Of a stretch of 64,000 bases of DNA, positions 8,331 to 16,178 are shown one piece after another. The position numbers and the translations under genes were made by a program. Position 1 is the stretch's first letter. Each line of letters begins with the position of its first letter. This stretch comes from Promicromonospora sp049532985 (GTDB lineage: Bacteria > Actinomycetota > Actinomycetes > Actinomycetales > Cellulomonadaceae), in the NCBI RefSeq assembly GCF_049532985.1, contig NZ_CP186693.1, positions 2,976,001 to 3,040,000 on the forward strand, read 5' to 3'. The notes under the pieces are model-generated. The model was not told where the DNA came from, made no database searches, and saw only the letters and a program-made list of their open reading frames with translations.

Positions 8331-8828
8331 ATGGGACGAAGGGACGATGCCCTGACCCGCGCCCGGCGGGCCCTGAGCGAGGTCGACGGCGAGCTGGACC
8401 TGGCCCGTACGCGGGCCGACGCGCTCGCGCGGGCACGGTCCGGCCCCGGCGTGCTCCCCGACGACGGCGGAGCGCCCGTGACGGAGGTCGAGATCCTCCG
8501 GCACGGTCAGCGCCCCACGCTCCCGCGCGTGCGCACGCGGGTCTGGGCCCTGGCGGCCGCGCTGGCACTGCTCGGCGGCGCCGCGACCGGCGTCGTCGCG
8601 TCGTGGCCGGAGCCGGAGCGGGCCGTACCCGGCGGGACGGTCTCGCCTGCACCCGCACCCGACCTGCCCGGGACTCCCGGGACGGGATCGACGTCCGGGC
8701 CGGGCGAATGCCTGCCGCCGGGGACGGCCGTGCCCACCCCGGCGGGCTCCACACGGCCCACCGGCCAGCCCCGGCCGTCGGAGAGCTGCCCCACGGACCC
8801 CGCCCCGCTCCCGTCGCCCGCCGGCTGA
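8331..8828 (+). CDS. One-TM protein, probable regulator of the adjacent sigma factor
   Basis: This 165-residue protein has a charged cytosolic N-terminus of about 65 residues (helical ALTRARRALSEVDGELDLAR), a single membrane helix (VWALAAALALLGGAATGVVA) and an extracellular Pro/Gly/Ser-rich tail with two cysteines (GECLPPG, ESCPTD). It starts 2 nt after the sigma gene with AGGAG upstream. The position and topology are those of an anti-sigma factor, but no zinc-binding anti-sigma motif is visible, so the role is inferred from context only. Confidence 0.65.
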   Translation: MGRRDDALTRARRALSEVDGELDLARTRADALARARSGPGVLPDDGGAPVTEVEILRHGQRPTLPRVRTRVWALAAALALLGGAATGVVASWPEPERAVPGGTVSPAPAPDLPGTPGTGSTSGPGECLPPGTAVPTPAGSTRPTGQPRPSESCPTDPAPLPSPAG

Positions 8829-8872
8829 CGGCGCCCGGCGGCTGACGGCGCCCGGCGGCTGACGGCGCCCGG
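8822..8872. repeat. Three copies of a 17-bp tandem repeat across a stop codon
   Basis: CGGCTGACGGCGCCCGG is repeated exactly three times. The first copy contains the TGA stop of the one-TM gene, and the array ends 1 nt before the stop of the convergent methyltransferase. The GC-rich units can pair and may help end transcription from both sides. Confidence 0.9.
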
Positions 8873-8873
8873 C

Positions 8874-9725
8874 TCAGCGCCGCCGGTAGGCGGTGGCCAG
8901 CACCGAGACGGTGACCTGCCCGGGCAGGTCGTCGTCGGACAGCTCGGCCGCCGTCACGTGACGTGCGCTGGGTGTCATGAGCACCAGGTCGAGCGCCTCC
9001 TGGCGAGTCAGCGGGGTCACGTACTCGACCTCGTGCGTGCGCACCGCCTCGAACCACGGGTCGAGCGCGTCGTGCAGGCGCCGCTCCTTGTCGGGGTCGA
9101 CGGCCACCATCCGCGCGACCTGGCGGCGCAGCTCGGCCAGGTGCCCGCCGAACGGCCGTACCACCACGAGCACGCCACCCGGGCGCAGCACCCGGTGGAA
9201 CTCGGCCGGGTTGCGCGGGGCGAACACGTCCAGCACCACGTCGACCTGCTCCGTCGCGACCGGGAACGGCCGGAACACGTCCCAGGTCGCCGCGGCGGCC
9301 CGGGCGTGGGCCTTCGCCGCCACGCGCAGCGCGTGCGCGGACGTGTCCAGCCCGAGGCCGACGGAGCCCGGGAGGGCGTCCAGCACACCGGCGAGGTAGT
9401 AGCCGGTGCCGCACCCGACGTCGAGCACGGTCGCGGGCCGGTCGCCCGGGCCGGCATCGCCGGCCAGGCCGGCCACGGCGTCGCGCACCGGCGCGTACCG
9501 GCCCGCAGCCAGGAAGTCGCGCCGCGCCCGCGCCATGGGGCCGTCGTCCCCGCTGGTCGCCCGTGCGCCGGTCAGCAGGCCGGCGTACCCGTGCCGGGCC
9601 ACGTCGAAGCTGTGCCGCCGCGGGCAGCGCAGCGCGCCGTCACCGGGCGACAGGCCGGCACCGCAGGCGGGGCAGCGCAGCACCGGCAGGATCAGGTCGA
9701 GGGCGGGCGGCAGGGGGACGGACAC
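8874..9725 (-). CDS. RlmA-type 23S rRNA (guanine-N1)-methyltransferase homologue
   Basis: The 283-residue product begins with a zinc ribbon (Cys18 and Cys21 in RCPACG, Cys34 and His38 in CPRRHSFD), followed by a class I SAM-dependent domain with VLDVGCGTGYYLAG near residue 100 and VLRPGGVLVVVRPFGGH. This order is that of RlmA enzymes, which methylate guanine N1 in 23S rRNA hairpin 35; some members give macrolide (tylosin) resistance. GTG 9725 has AGGAG 8 nt upstream. It lies 50 nt after the PLP enzyme gene on the same strand. Which guanine (745 or 748) is used cannot be told. Confidence 0.85.
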   Translation of the reverse strand: MSVPLPPALDLILPVLRCPACGAGLSPGDGALRCPRRHSFDVARHGYAGLLTGARATSGDDGPMARARRDFLAAGRYAPVRDAVAGLAGDAGPGDRPATVLDVGCGTGYYLAGVLDALPGSVGLGLDTSAHALRVAAKAHARAAAATWDVFRPFPVATEQVDVVLDVFAPRNPAEFHRVLRPGGVLVVVRPFGGHLAELRRQVARMVAVDPDKERRLHDALDPWFEAVRTHEVEYVTPLTRQEALDLVLMTPSARHVTAAELSDDDLPGQVTVSVLATAYRRR

Positions 9726-9775
9726 TGTAGGGGCTCCTGGCAGGCAGCGGGCTACGGCGGGACGGGCGGGGCGGA

Positions 9776-10828
9776 TCAGACGCGGTCCTCGGGCACCGGG
9801 TTGGCCGCCCGCCCCTCGGTCGACAGGAGCAGCACGACGGCGTCGGACCGCAGGCCGATGGCCCGGCGCCACCCGGCCTGGCCCAGCACGAGGCGCGCGG
9901 CGGCGAGGCTCGCCGCGCCGCACGGCCCGGAGTCGACGCCGAGCCGCGCGAGGTCGTCCACGGCGCCGGCCGCCTGGTCGTCGGAGACGGTGACGGCGCC
10001 GTCCAGGCCGTCGCGCAGCACCGGCCACGCGAGCGCGGAGACGGTGCCGCACGCCAGGCCGGTCATGATCGTCTCGCCGGCCGGCACGGTCACCGGCTCG
10101 CCGGCGCGCAGCGACGCCACCAGCGGGGCCGCACGGTCGGGTTCGACGGCCAGCAGCGTGCCCCCGGTGCCCGCGGCGCGGTAGTGGCCCACCACCGCCT
10201 GGGCGAGCGATCCGACGCCGACCGGCACCACCACCAGGTCGGGCGCCCCGAGGCCGAGCGCGGCGAGCTGGTCGTCGGTCTCGTGGCAGAGGGTCGCGTA
10301 GCCGTCGACGATCCAGCGCGGGATCTCCGTGTATCCGGCCCAGGCGGTGTCCTGCACCAGCACGGCCGCCGGGTCGGCGTCCGCGTCGGCGGCGGCTCGG
10401 GCCACGGCGGCGTCGTAGTCGCCGTCGACCACCACGGTCCGGGCGCCCTCGCCGGCGATCGCCGTGCGGGCCTCCTGCGTGACCCCCGGCGGGTGGTAGA
10501 CGGTGGCGGCGGCGCCCACGAGGGACGCGACGTGCGCGACGGCGCGGCCGTGGTTGCCGTCCGTGGCGGCGTACAGCCGCACGTCCCGGCCGCGGACGGC
10601 GGCGCGCACCGCGTCCAGCGTGAGCGCCGCCGCGCCGAACCGCCGGGCCAGGGCGCGCACCGTCGCGTACGACGCACCGAGCACCTTGAACGACGGCAGC
10701 CCGAACCGCCCGGCCTCCTCCTTGACGAGCACCCGCCCGACGCCCAGCTCGGTGGCGAGCCGGGGCAGGTCGCGCAGCGGCGTCGGCGCGTATCCGGGCA
10801 GGGTGCGGTGGAAGTCGATGGCGGGCAC
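9776..10828 (-). CDS. PLP-dependent lyase, diaminopropionate ammonia-lyase-like
   Basis: This 350-residue fold-type II PLP enzyme has Lys48 in RFGLPSFKVLGASYA as the Schiff-base lysine and a substrate/phosphate loop ATDGNHGRAVA. The RFG-x-x-x-FK-x-LG-x-SYA context is typical of diaminopropionate ammonia-lyase (DpaL) and less so of threonine dehydratase or cysteine synthase. It is somewhat shorter than most DpaL proteins. GTG 10828 is chosen because GACAAT lies 7 nt upstream, giving a leaderless start. A role in degrading 2,3-diaminopropionate or a related amino acid is inferred. Confidence 0.75.
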   Translation of the reverse strand: MPAIDFHRTLPGYAPTPLRDLPRLATELGVGRVLVKEEAGRFGLPSFKVLGASYATVRALARRFGAAALTLDAVRAAVRGRDVRLYAATDGNHGRAVAHVASLVGAAATVYHPPGVTQEARTAIAGEGARTVVVDGDYDAAVARAAADADADPAAVLVQDTAWAGYTEIPRWIVDGYATLCHETDDQLAALGLGAPDLVVVPVGVGSLAQAVVGHYRAAGTGGTLLAVEPDRAAPLVASLRAGEPVTVPAGETIMTGLACGTVSALAWPVLRDGLDGAVTVSDDQAAGAVDDLARLGVDSGPCGAASLAAARLVLGQAGWRRAIGLRSDAVVLLLSTEGRAANPVPEDRV

Positions 10829-10869
10829 GTGCTCGATTGTCCCCGACCGGCGCGACCCCGGCCGACCGG

Positions 10870-11325
10870 TCAGACCAGGGCGACCGCCGCGAGCGCCGTC
10901 GCCGCCACCCCGCAGGCCGTGCGCACGTGGTTCCAGCGCGTCCACGGCCGCCACGTGGCACGCCAGCCGGCGGCCTTGTCGGGGGCCGCGAGGAGGCGGT
11001 TGTTGAGGGGCACGTTCCCGGCCATGGTCACGCCGAAGGTGCCGACGAGGTAGACGGCGGCCGCCGCGAGGACCCATCCGCCGCCGTCGTGCCCGTCGAC
11101 CAGGCCCCAGATGCCGGTGACGCCGGGGACCAGCAGGGCGCCGAAGAAGACGCTCATGAACGCGGGCAGCACCGCGGTCTCGTTGATGCCGTTCATCGCG
11201 GCGCCCGCGGCGTCGTCGGAGGCCCGCGCGAGGCCGCTCATGACGAACGACGAGAACCCGAAGAACACGCCCGCGGACAGCCCCAGCAGTACCACCGAGG
11301 CCACGGCGAAGATCGTCCAGAGCAT
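10870..11325 (-). CDS. DUF1772 / anthrone-oxygenase-like membrane protein
   Basis: The 151-residue protein has about four membrane helices: LWTIFAVASVVLLGLSAGVF, the segment around AFMSVFFGALLVPGV, WVLAAAAVYLVGTFGVT and a C-terminal one. The loop GNVPLNNRLLA followed by WRPWTRWNHVRT is the DUF1772 signature. Most members are uncharacterised; some fungal relatives act on anthrones. ATG 11325 has GGGAGG 6 nt upstream. It is divergent from the DUF4126 gene. Confidence 0.8.
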   Translation of the reverse strand: MLWTIFAVASVVLLGLSAGVFFGFSSFVMSGLARASDDAAGAAMNGINETAVLPAFMSVFFGALLVPGVTGIWGLVDGHDGGGWVLAAAAVYLVGTFGVTMAGNVPLNNRLLAAPDKAAGWRATWRPWTRWNHVRTACGVAATALAAVALV

Positions 11326-11540
11326 CGAAGCCTCCCGGTCGGCGCACCAGTGCGGTGAACGGCAGCAACTCTCGCAGAACGGGCCTGGATGGTCCAACCT
11401 GGGTGCCGGTCGTGAGACGGCGTCCATGTCGGACCGTCCGGGGCGAGCCGGGCACGGTGCGCGACGGTCCGGTAACAGATCGGGCACACCGGACACTTTC
11501 ACCACACGGAGTGTCAGTGTGCCGTGGAACACTTCGGGTC

Positions 11541-12164
11541 ATGCTCGAACTTGCCACCGGAACCGGGCTCGCGCTGTCGGCGGGCCTCAACGCATGGATC
11601 CCGCTCATCTTCCTCGGCGTGCTCTCGCGCTTCACGGACCTCGTGGAGCTGCCCGGCACGTGGGCGTGGCTGGAGAACGGCTGGGTGCTGGCGATCCTGT
11701 CGGTGCTCCTGGTGCTCGAGTTCGCCGCGGACAAGATCCCCGTGCTGGACTCGGTGAACGACGTGGTCCAGACCGTCGTGCGCCCCACCGCGGGCGGCAT
11801 CGCCTTCGGGGCGGGCTCCATGTCGGAGACCGCGACGGTCACCGACCCGAGCGCCTTCGTGCAGTCCGGGCAGTGGATCCCGATCGTCGCGGGCATCGTC
11901 CTGGCCCTGGGCACGCACGCCGCCAAGGCGGGCGGGCGCGTGGTGGCGAACACGGTCTCGGGCGGCACGGCGGCGCCCGTGGTCAGCGCCGCGGAGGACG
12001 TCACCAGCGTCGGCCTCGGCTTCCTGTCCGTGCTCGCCCCGCTCGCGATCGTCCCCGTGATGATCCTGTTCGTGATCGGTGCGATCCTGCTGATCAGGAG
12101 TCTGATCAAGCATCGCCGCGCCCGCGCGGCGGGACACGGCGGCGAGGATGCCTACTACGTCTGA
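11541..12164 (+). CDS. DUF4126 membrane protein
   Basis: This 207-residue protein starts MLELATGTGLALSAGLNAW, the N-terminal signature of DUF4126, and has several hydrophobic helices including WVLAILSVLLVLEFAADKIP and VPVMILFVIGAILLI. The family is of unknown function and sits in the membrane. ATG 11541 follows AACACT by 7 nt, which indicates leaderless transcription. Its last 17 nt overlap the next gene, which is read in another frame. Confidence 0.8.
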   Translation: MLELATGTGLALSAGLNAWIPLIFLGVLSRFTDLVELPGTWAWLENGWVLAILSVLLVLEFAADKIPVLDSVNDVVQTVVRPTAGGIAFGAGSMSETATVTDPSAFVQSGQWIPIVAGIVLALGTHAAKAGGRVVANTVSGGTAAPVVSAAEDVTSVGLGFLSVLAPLAIVPVMILFVIGAILLIRSLIKHRRARAAGHGGEDAYYV

Positions 12165-13242
12165 GGTCCGCGCCCTCCAGCGCACCCGGCTCACCGCGGT
12201 GGGCCTCGGCGCGCTGCGGGAGGGCGACGGCGCCGACCTGCCCGCGGTCGTCCGCGGGCTCGGCGCCGTGCAGGCGCAGGAGCCGCACTCCTCCGCCTGG
12301 GGCCTCGCGCAGCGGCTGACCGCCCCGGTCACGCTCGCCGGGGTGCAGGCCGCCCTGGCCGAGGGGACGGTGCTGCGCACGCACGTGCTGCGACCCACCT
12401 GGCACTACGTCACGCCCGAGGACCTGGCCCCGCTCATGACGGCGACGGCGCCCCGGGTGCGCCGGGCGATGCTCTCGGCGGAGCGGCCCCGGGGCTTCGA
12501 CCACGCACTGCTCCCCCGCCGGCACGGCGTGATCGCCGACGCGCTGGCGGGCGGGCCGCTCACCCGCAAGGAGATCGGCGCCGTGCTGGCCGAGGCGGAG
12601 GGCGAGCCCCTGGACGCGTGGCACCTGGGCCAGGTCATGATGCACGCGGAGCTCGACCTCCTCGTCGCGAGCGGTCCGATGCGGGGCAAGCAGCCCACCT
12701 ACCGGCTGCTGCCCAAGCAGAAGACCTGGGACGAGGAGGCTGCCCGCGTGCACCTGGCCCGCGCGTACGTGCGGGGGCACGGCCCGTGCCGCGCCGAGGA
12801 CGTGGCCTGGTGGGGCACCCTGACCAAGGGCGCGGCGCGCGCCGCGGTGGCGGACGCCGGGCTCACCCGGCACGAGGTCGCCGGCCTGACGCTCTGGGCC
12901 GACGGCGACCTGCCCGACCCCGCGCCGCCGGGCACCGTCCGGCTGCTGTCGGTGTACGACGAGCTCTTCTGCCACGACTTCAAGGGCTGGCCCGCACTGA
13001 CCCGCCTCGCGATGCCGAGCCGGTGGCTCTACACGGGCCTGGTGGTGGTGGACGGGATGATCGCGGGCGGCTGGGCCCGGGTGCTCAGGACCCGCAGCGT
13101 GGAGATCACGGTCGAGCTCACGGACGAGCCGACCGCGGCGGTGTGGGCGTCCCTGGAGGCGGAGGCCGCACGCTACGGCGCGTTCTGCGAGCTGGAACCC
13201 GTGCTGCGCCGCGGTGCGGTGGGCAAGGGCACGATCGGCTGA
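12148..13242 (+). CDS. AlkZ/AlkX-like winged-helix protein (HTH_42)
   Basis: The 364-residue protein belongs to the winged-helix HTH_42 family that includes the DNA glycosylases AlkZ and AlkX. It carries the QxQ motif (Gln42 and Gln44 in AVQAQEP) that is catalytic in AlkZ, and TWHYV and GKQPTYRLLPKQKTW, also usual in the family. AlkZ proteins unhook interstrand crosslinks, so a repair role is likely but unproven. The start at 12148 overlaps the DUF4126 gene by 17 nt, so the two are probably coupled. Confidence 0.8.
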   Translation: MPTTSEVRALQRTRLTAVGLGALREGDGADLPAVVRGLGAVQAQEPHSSAWGLAQRLTAPVTLAGVQAALAEGTVLRTHVLRPTWHYVTPEDLAPLMTATAPRVRRAMLSAERPRGFDHALLPRRHGVIADALAGGPLTRKEIGAVLAEAEGEPLDAWHLGQVMMHAELDLLVASGPMRGKQPTYRLLPKQKTWDEEAARVHLARAYVRGHGPCRAEDVAWWGTLTKGAARAAVADAGLTRHEVAGLTLWADGDLPDPAPPGTVRLLSVYDELFCHDFKGWPALTRLAMPSRWLYTGLVVVDGMIAGGWARVLRTRSVEITVELTDEPTAAVWASLEAEAARYGAFCELEPVLRRGAVGKGTIG

Positions 13243-13309
13243 CCACTACCCGGCCGTCCCCGGGCGTGCCGGGTGGCGCGGGGCCGGGCGCAGTCGGCAG
13301 ACTCCCCAC

Positions 13310-13996
13310 ATGACTCGCATCGCCGTCGAAGGCCAGGCCACGCGCACGCACGCCGCCGAACGTGGCACCGTCCACCTGCACGTCGCGTTCTCCGGGACCC
13401 TCCGCAACGACGTGGTCGAGCAGGTGGCCCGCACCCACACCGTGCTCGTGGACCAGGCCAAGGCGCACGTCGCCGACGGCGTCGCGGAGCGGTGGGACTC
13501 GGAGTCGGTGCACTCCTACGTCTACGACGACCGGGTGCGCAGCTCGCAGTCGGGCGGCAAGCAGCGGGTCCGCCGGTTCCGCGCGTCGGCCCGCCTGTCC
13601 GTCACGTTCCGCGACTTCGAGATCCTGTCCACCTGGCTCGCCGACATCATGGACGTCGACGGCGTCGAGATCGACCGGCTCAGCTGGACGCTGACCGACG
13701 AGACGCGCAAGGCCCTGCTCGCCGAGGCCCGCATCGAGGCGGCCGAGGAGACGGCGCTGCGCGCGCAGGCGTACGCGGACGCGCTGGGCCTCGGCCCCGT
13801 CGCACCCGTCGCGATCTACGAGGCGGGCCTGCGCGGCGGCGGTGACGGCGGCGGCCACGTGCCCATGTACGCCATGCGGGCGGGCGCCATGGCCGAGCCC
13901 GGGGGCGGCGCGCACGTCGAGCTCCAGCCGCAGGACATCGACGTGGCGGTCACGCTGTCCGCGGACTACGAGGCAGGCCCCGCCGCCCAGGGCTGA
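13310..13996 (+). CDS. SIMPL (DUF541) domain protein
   Basis: This 228-residue protein begins MTRIAVEGQATRTHAAERGT and contains the SIMPL layout with IDRLSWTLTDETRKALLAEAR, A-x-E-x-A-x-x-x-A-x-x-YADALGL and a C-terminal strand QDIDVAVTLSADYE. SIMPL proteins form oligomers; in bacteria most are uncharacterised. No signal peptide is present, unlike many periplasmic members. ATG 13310 follows CAGACT by 6 nt. The 3' end overlaps the convergent P1 peptidase gene by 31 nt. Confidence 0.8.
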   Translation: MTRIAVEGQATRTHAAERGTVHLHVAFSGTLRNDVVEQVARTHTVLVDQAKAHVADGVAERWDSESVHSYVYDDRVRSSQSGGKQRVRRFRASARLSVTFRDFEILSTWLADIMDVDGVEIDRLSWTLTDETRKALLAEARIEAAEETALRAQAYADALGLGPVAPVAIYEAGLRGGGDGGGHVPMYAMRAGAMAEPGGGAHVELQPQDIDVAVTLSADYEAGPAAQG

Positions 13997-15084
13997 CCCG
14001 GCCGACCGGCGGCGAGCACGCCCGCGTCGCGCAGCCGGCGCAGCACCAGCTCGTGGGGCACCGCGGTCGCCGTACCCCGGTGCCCCACGGTCGTGGTGGC
14101 CGTGAGCACCGAGTTCAGCAGCGCCTCCTCCACGGCGTCCATCGTGGCGGCGAACAGCGGGTCCAGGTCGCCGTCGGCCACCTCGGCCGCACGCGGCACC
14201 CCCTCGGCCGACGCCGCGCCCGGGGTGCTGAACGCGAGGGCGTAGTCGCCGCTGCCGCCGGTGAAGTCGGAACCCACCCGCCCCATGGCGAAGACGGCCC
14301 GGCGCGCGACGCGCCCGAGCTGCCGGGCGTCGAGGGGCGCGTCGGTCGCGACGACGATCATGCAGGAGTTGCCCTCCGGCTCCGGCCCTCCGGTGCCCGG
14401 CCGGTCCGTCCCGGCCGGCACAGCGCCGTCGTCGGCCGGGATCGGCACGCCGCGCACGGTGAGCGTCCCCGAGAAGTTGGACTGGACCAGCGCACCCACC
14501 GTCCAGTCGCCCACCAGGCGCGACGACGTGCCGATGCCGCCCTTGAACGCGAGCGCCATGGTGCCGGTCCCGGCACCGACGCATCCCTCGGCCACCGCGC
14601 CCGGGGTCGCGCCGTCGAGCGCGGCGAGCACGTGCGCCTCCGTGACGGGACGCGCGCGGATGTCACTGAGCCGCCCGTCGTTGGTCTCGCCCACCACGGG
14701 GTTGAGCGTGCGGGTGGTCTCGTGACCGGGGCTCGCGAGCACGTAGGTGACCAGGGCGTCCGCGGCCCGGAACGCGCTGAGGGTCGCGGTGAGCAGGATC
14801 GGCGTCTCGAGGGCGCCGAGCTCCGCGACCTGCGTGGCCCCGATCAGCTTGCCGAACCCGTTCCCGACGAACAGCCCGCACGGCAGGCTGCGGCGGTCGG
14901 GGCCAAGGGCGTCGGGGACGATCGCGGTCACGCCGGTGTGCAGCCGCGGCGGATCCACGATGGTGGTGTGCCCCACCCGCACCCCGGGCACGTCGGTCAG
15001 GGCGTTGTGCACCCCGGTGGGCAGGGCGCCCACGACGATCCCGAGGTCGCGGGCACGTCGGGCGGTGAGCTCGTCGTCGGTCAT
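13966..15084 (-). CDS. P1-family (DmpA-type) aminopeptidase
   Basis: The 372-residue protein matches P1 peptidases such as DmpA and beta-peptidyl aminopeptidases. It has GVRVGHTTIV near the N-terminus, KGGIGTSSR in the middle, and EGNSCMIVVATDAPLDARQL, where Ser240 would be the N-terminal nucleophile exposed by self-cleavage. The C-terminal part (VEEALLNSVLTATTTVGH) completes the fold. These enzymes remove N-terminal residues from D- or beta-peptides. It has no signal peptide. Its TAG stop lies inside the SIMPL gene on the other strand. Confidence 0.88.
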   Translation of the reverse strand: MTDDELTARRARDLGIVVGALPTGVHNALTDVPGVRVGHTTIVDPPRLHTGVTAIVPDALGPDRRSLPCGLFVGNGFGKLIGATQVAELGALETPILLTATLSAFRAADALVTYVLASPGHETTRTLNPVVGETNDGRLSDIRARPVTEAHVLAALDGATPGAVAEGCVGAGTGTMALAFKGGIGTSSRLVGDWTVGALVQSNFSGTLTVRGVPIPADDGAVPAGTDRPGTGGPEPEGNSCMIVVATDAPLDARQLGRVARRAVFAMGRVGSDFTGGSGDYALAFSTPGAASAEGVPRAAEVADGDLDPLFAATMDAVEEALLNSVLTATTTVGHRGTATAVPHELVLRRLRDAGVLAAGRPGQPWAAGPAS

Positions 15085-15113
15085 GACACCAGGATCGCCG
15101 ACGACGACGCCGG

Positions 15114-15215
15114 TCAGCTCACCGTGAGCTGCTCGTCGCCGAAGTCCGCGACCAGGTGCAGCATGCCGCCGAGTGCCGTGACGTACCGCCGCAGCCCCCG
15201 GCGCAGAATGGACCA
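15114..15215 (-). pseudogene. Remnant of an XRE/HigA-type antitoxin C-terminus
   Basis: On the minus strand, a frame ending at TGA (15116-15114) reads LRRYVTALGGMLHLVADFG then DEQLTVS. This is the characteristic C-terminus of HigA/XRE-type regulators (usually LRRYVEALGG...VxFGD). No helix-turn-helix can be found upstream: that stretch is taken by the PPOX gene. The fragment of about 33 codons therefore looks like the surviving end of a deleted gene. The recognition rests on a short pattern only. Confidence 0.5.
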
Positions 15216-15657
15216 CGTGCGCCTCGACGTCGACACCTGCCGCGCCCGGTTCGGGGCGGCCCGGCACGCCTACCTCGCCACGGCCGGCGACGACGGCGTG
15301 CCGCACCTCGTGCCGGTGACGTTCGCGCTGATCAGCGAGCCGGGCGCTGACGGGCCGCGCGACGCCGTGGTCATCGCCGTCGACCACAAGCCGAAGACGA
15401 CGCGGGACCTGCGGCGCCTGCGCAACGTCGCGGAGAACCCGCATGCCGGCCTCCTCGCCGACCGGTACGACGACGACTGGGCGCAGCTGTGGTGGGTGCG
15501 GGCGGACGGCCTCGCCGCCGTCGAGCACGACGGCGAGGCGCGCGCGGCGGCGCTGGACGCGCTCGCCGCGCGGTACCCGCAGTACCGCGCGCACCGGCCG
15601 GACGGCCCGGTGCTCCGGGTCCGGGTGACCCGGTGGTCCGGCTGGGCCCACGGCTGA
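15208..15657 (+). CDS. TIGR03668-family PPOX-class F420-dependent oxidoreductase
   Basis: This 149-residue split-barrel protein has RHAYLATAGDDGVPHLVPV, VVIAVDHKPK, LRRLRNVAENPHAGLLAD and WAQLWWVRADGLA, the pattern of the F420-binding PPOX-class family TIGR03668. Members reduce substrates with F420H2; the substrate is unknown. The start may be ATG 15208, or GTG 15217, which has CAGAAT 7 nt upstream and would be leaderless. CofE at 27194 supports the presence of F420 in this organism. Confidence 0.82.
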   Translation: MDHVRLDVDTCRARFGAARHAYLATAGDDGVPHLVPVTFALISEPGADGPRDAVVIAVDHKPKTTRDLRRLRNVAENPHAGLLADRYDDDWAQLWWVRADGLAAVEHDGEARAAALDALAARYPQYRAHRPDGPVLRVRVTRWSGWAHG

Positions 15658-15697
15658 TCCGTCCGCCGAGGGGCCTCGACGGGCGGAGCCGGTCAGG

Positions 15698-16075
15698 TCA
15701 GACCCACTGGACGAGCTGCCAGACGATCCCGTTCGGGTCCGCGAACTGGCAGTAGCGCTCGCCCCACGGCTCGGTCTCCGGTGGCGTGACGACCTCGGCC
15801 CCCGCCGCGGAGATGCGCGCGAACTCCGCGTCCAGGTCGTCCACGACGAACGCGATCAGCAGGCCCTGACCCGCCGGGCCGGCGATGCGCTCGGGCTTGA
15901 AGGTGCCGAGCCCGACCCGCAGGAACACGATGTTGACGCCGGCGGTCGGGTGGGTGAGCGAGACGAAGCCGTCGTCGGACATGGCCTCGGTGAACCCGAG
16001 GTGCCGCCGGGCGAACTCGGCGGACGCCGCGACGTCGGGCACGTTGAGGGACAGGGCGGTGGCGGTGATGTTCAC
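15698..16075 (-). CDS. VOC-family (glyoxalase/bleomycin-resistance) protein
   Basis: The 125-residue protein has the paired beta-alpha-beta-beta-beta units of the vicinal oxygen chelate fold: LSLNVPDVAASAEFARRHLGF in the first half, and LLIAFVVDDLDAEFARI then WGERYCQFADPNGIVWQL in the second. Such proteins bind metal or sequester antibiotics. GTG 16075 has AAGGAG about 5 nt upstream. It is divergent from a TetR gene across a 15-bp operator and is probably its target. Confidence 0.85.
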   Translation of the reverse strand: MNITATALSLNVPDVAASAEFARRHLGFTEAMSDDGFVSLTHPTAGVNIVFLRVGLGTFKPERIAGPAGQGLLIAFVVDDLDAEFARISAAGAEVVTPPETEPWGERYCQFADPNGIVWQLVQWV

Positions 16076-16111
16076 GCGGGCTCCTTGCAGGTCAGGGCAT
16101 CGATCAGAACC

Positions 16112-16126
16112 TTGTACGGCGTACAA
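16112..16126. promoter_or_regulatory. TetR operator between the VOC and tetR genes
   Basis: Arms TTGTACG and CGTACAA flank a single G. This is the classical half-site type of TetR-family operators and sits between divergent genes; TAAGAT at 16129-16134, which could be the -10 of tetR, lies directly beside it. Confidence 0.7.
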
Positions 16127-16178
16127 CGTAAGATGGTTGCAGAATGTTCCCGGCCCGTCACCCGATTTCTGGAGACCC

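Noticed and set aside
7240..8355. A 371-codon forward frame across the lipoprotein and sigma genes
   Set aside because: It is out of frame with the sigma regions 2 and 4 and is antisense to the lipoprotein.
10829..12109. N-terminal extension of the PLP lyase frame up to 12109
   Set aside because: The extension lies antisense to the DUF4126 gene and across the DUF1772 gene; the family start fits GTG 10828.
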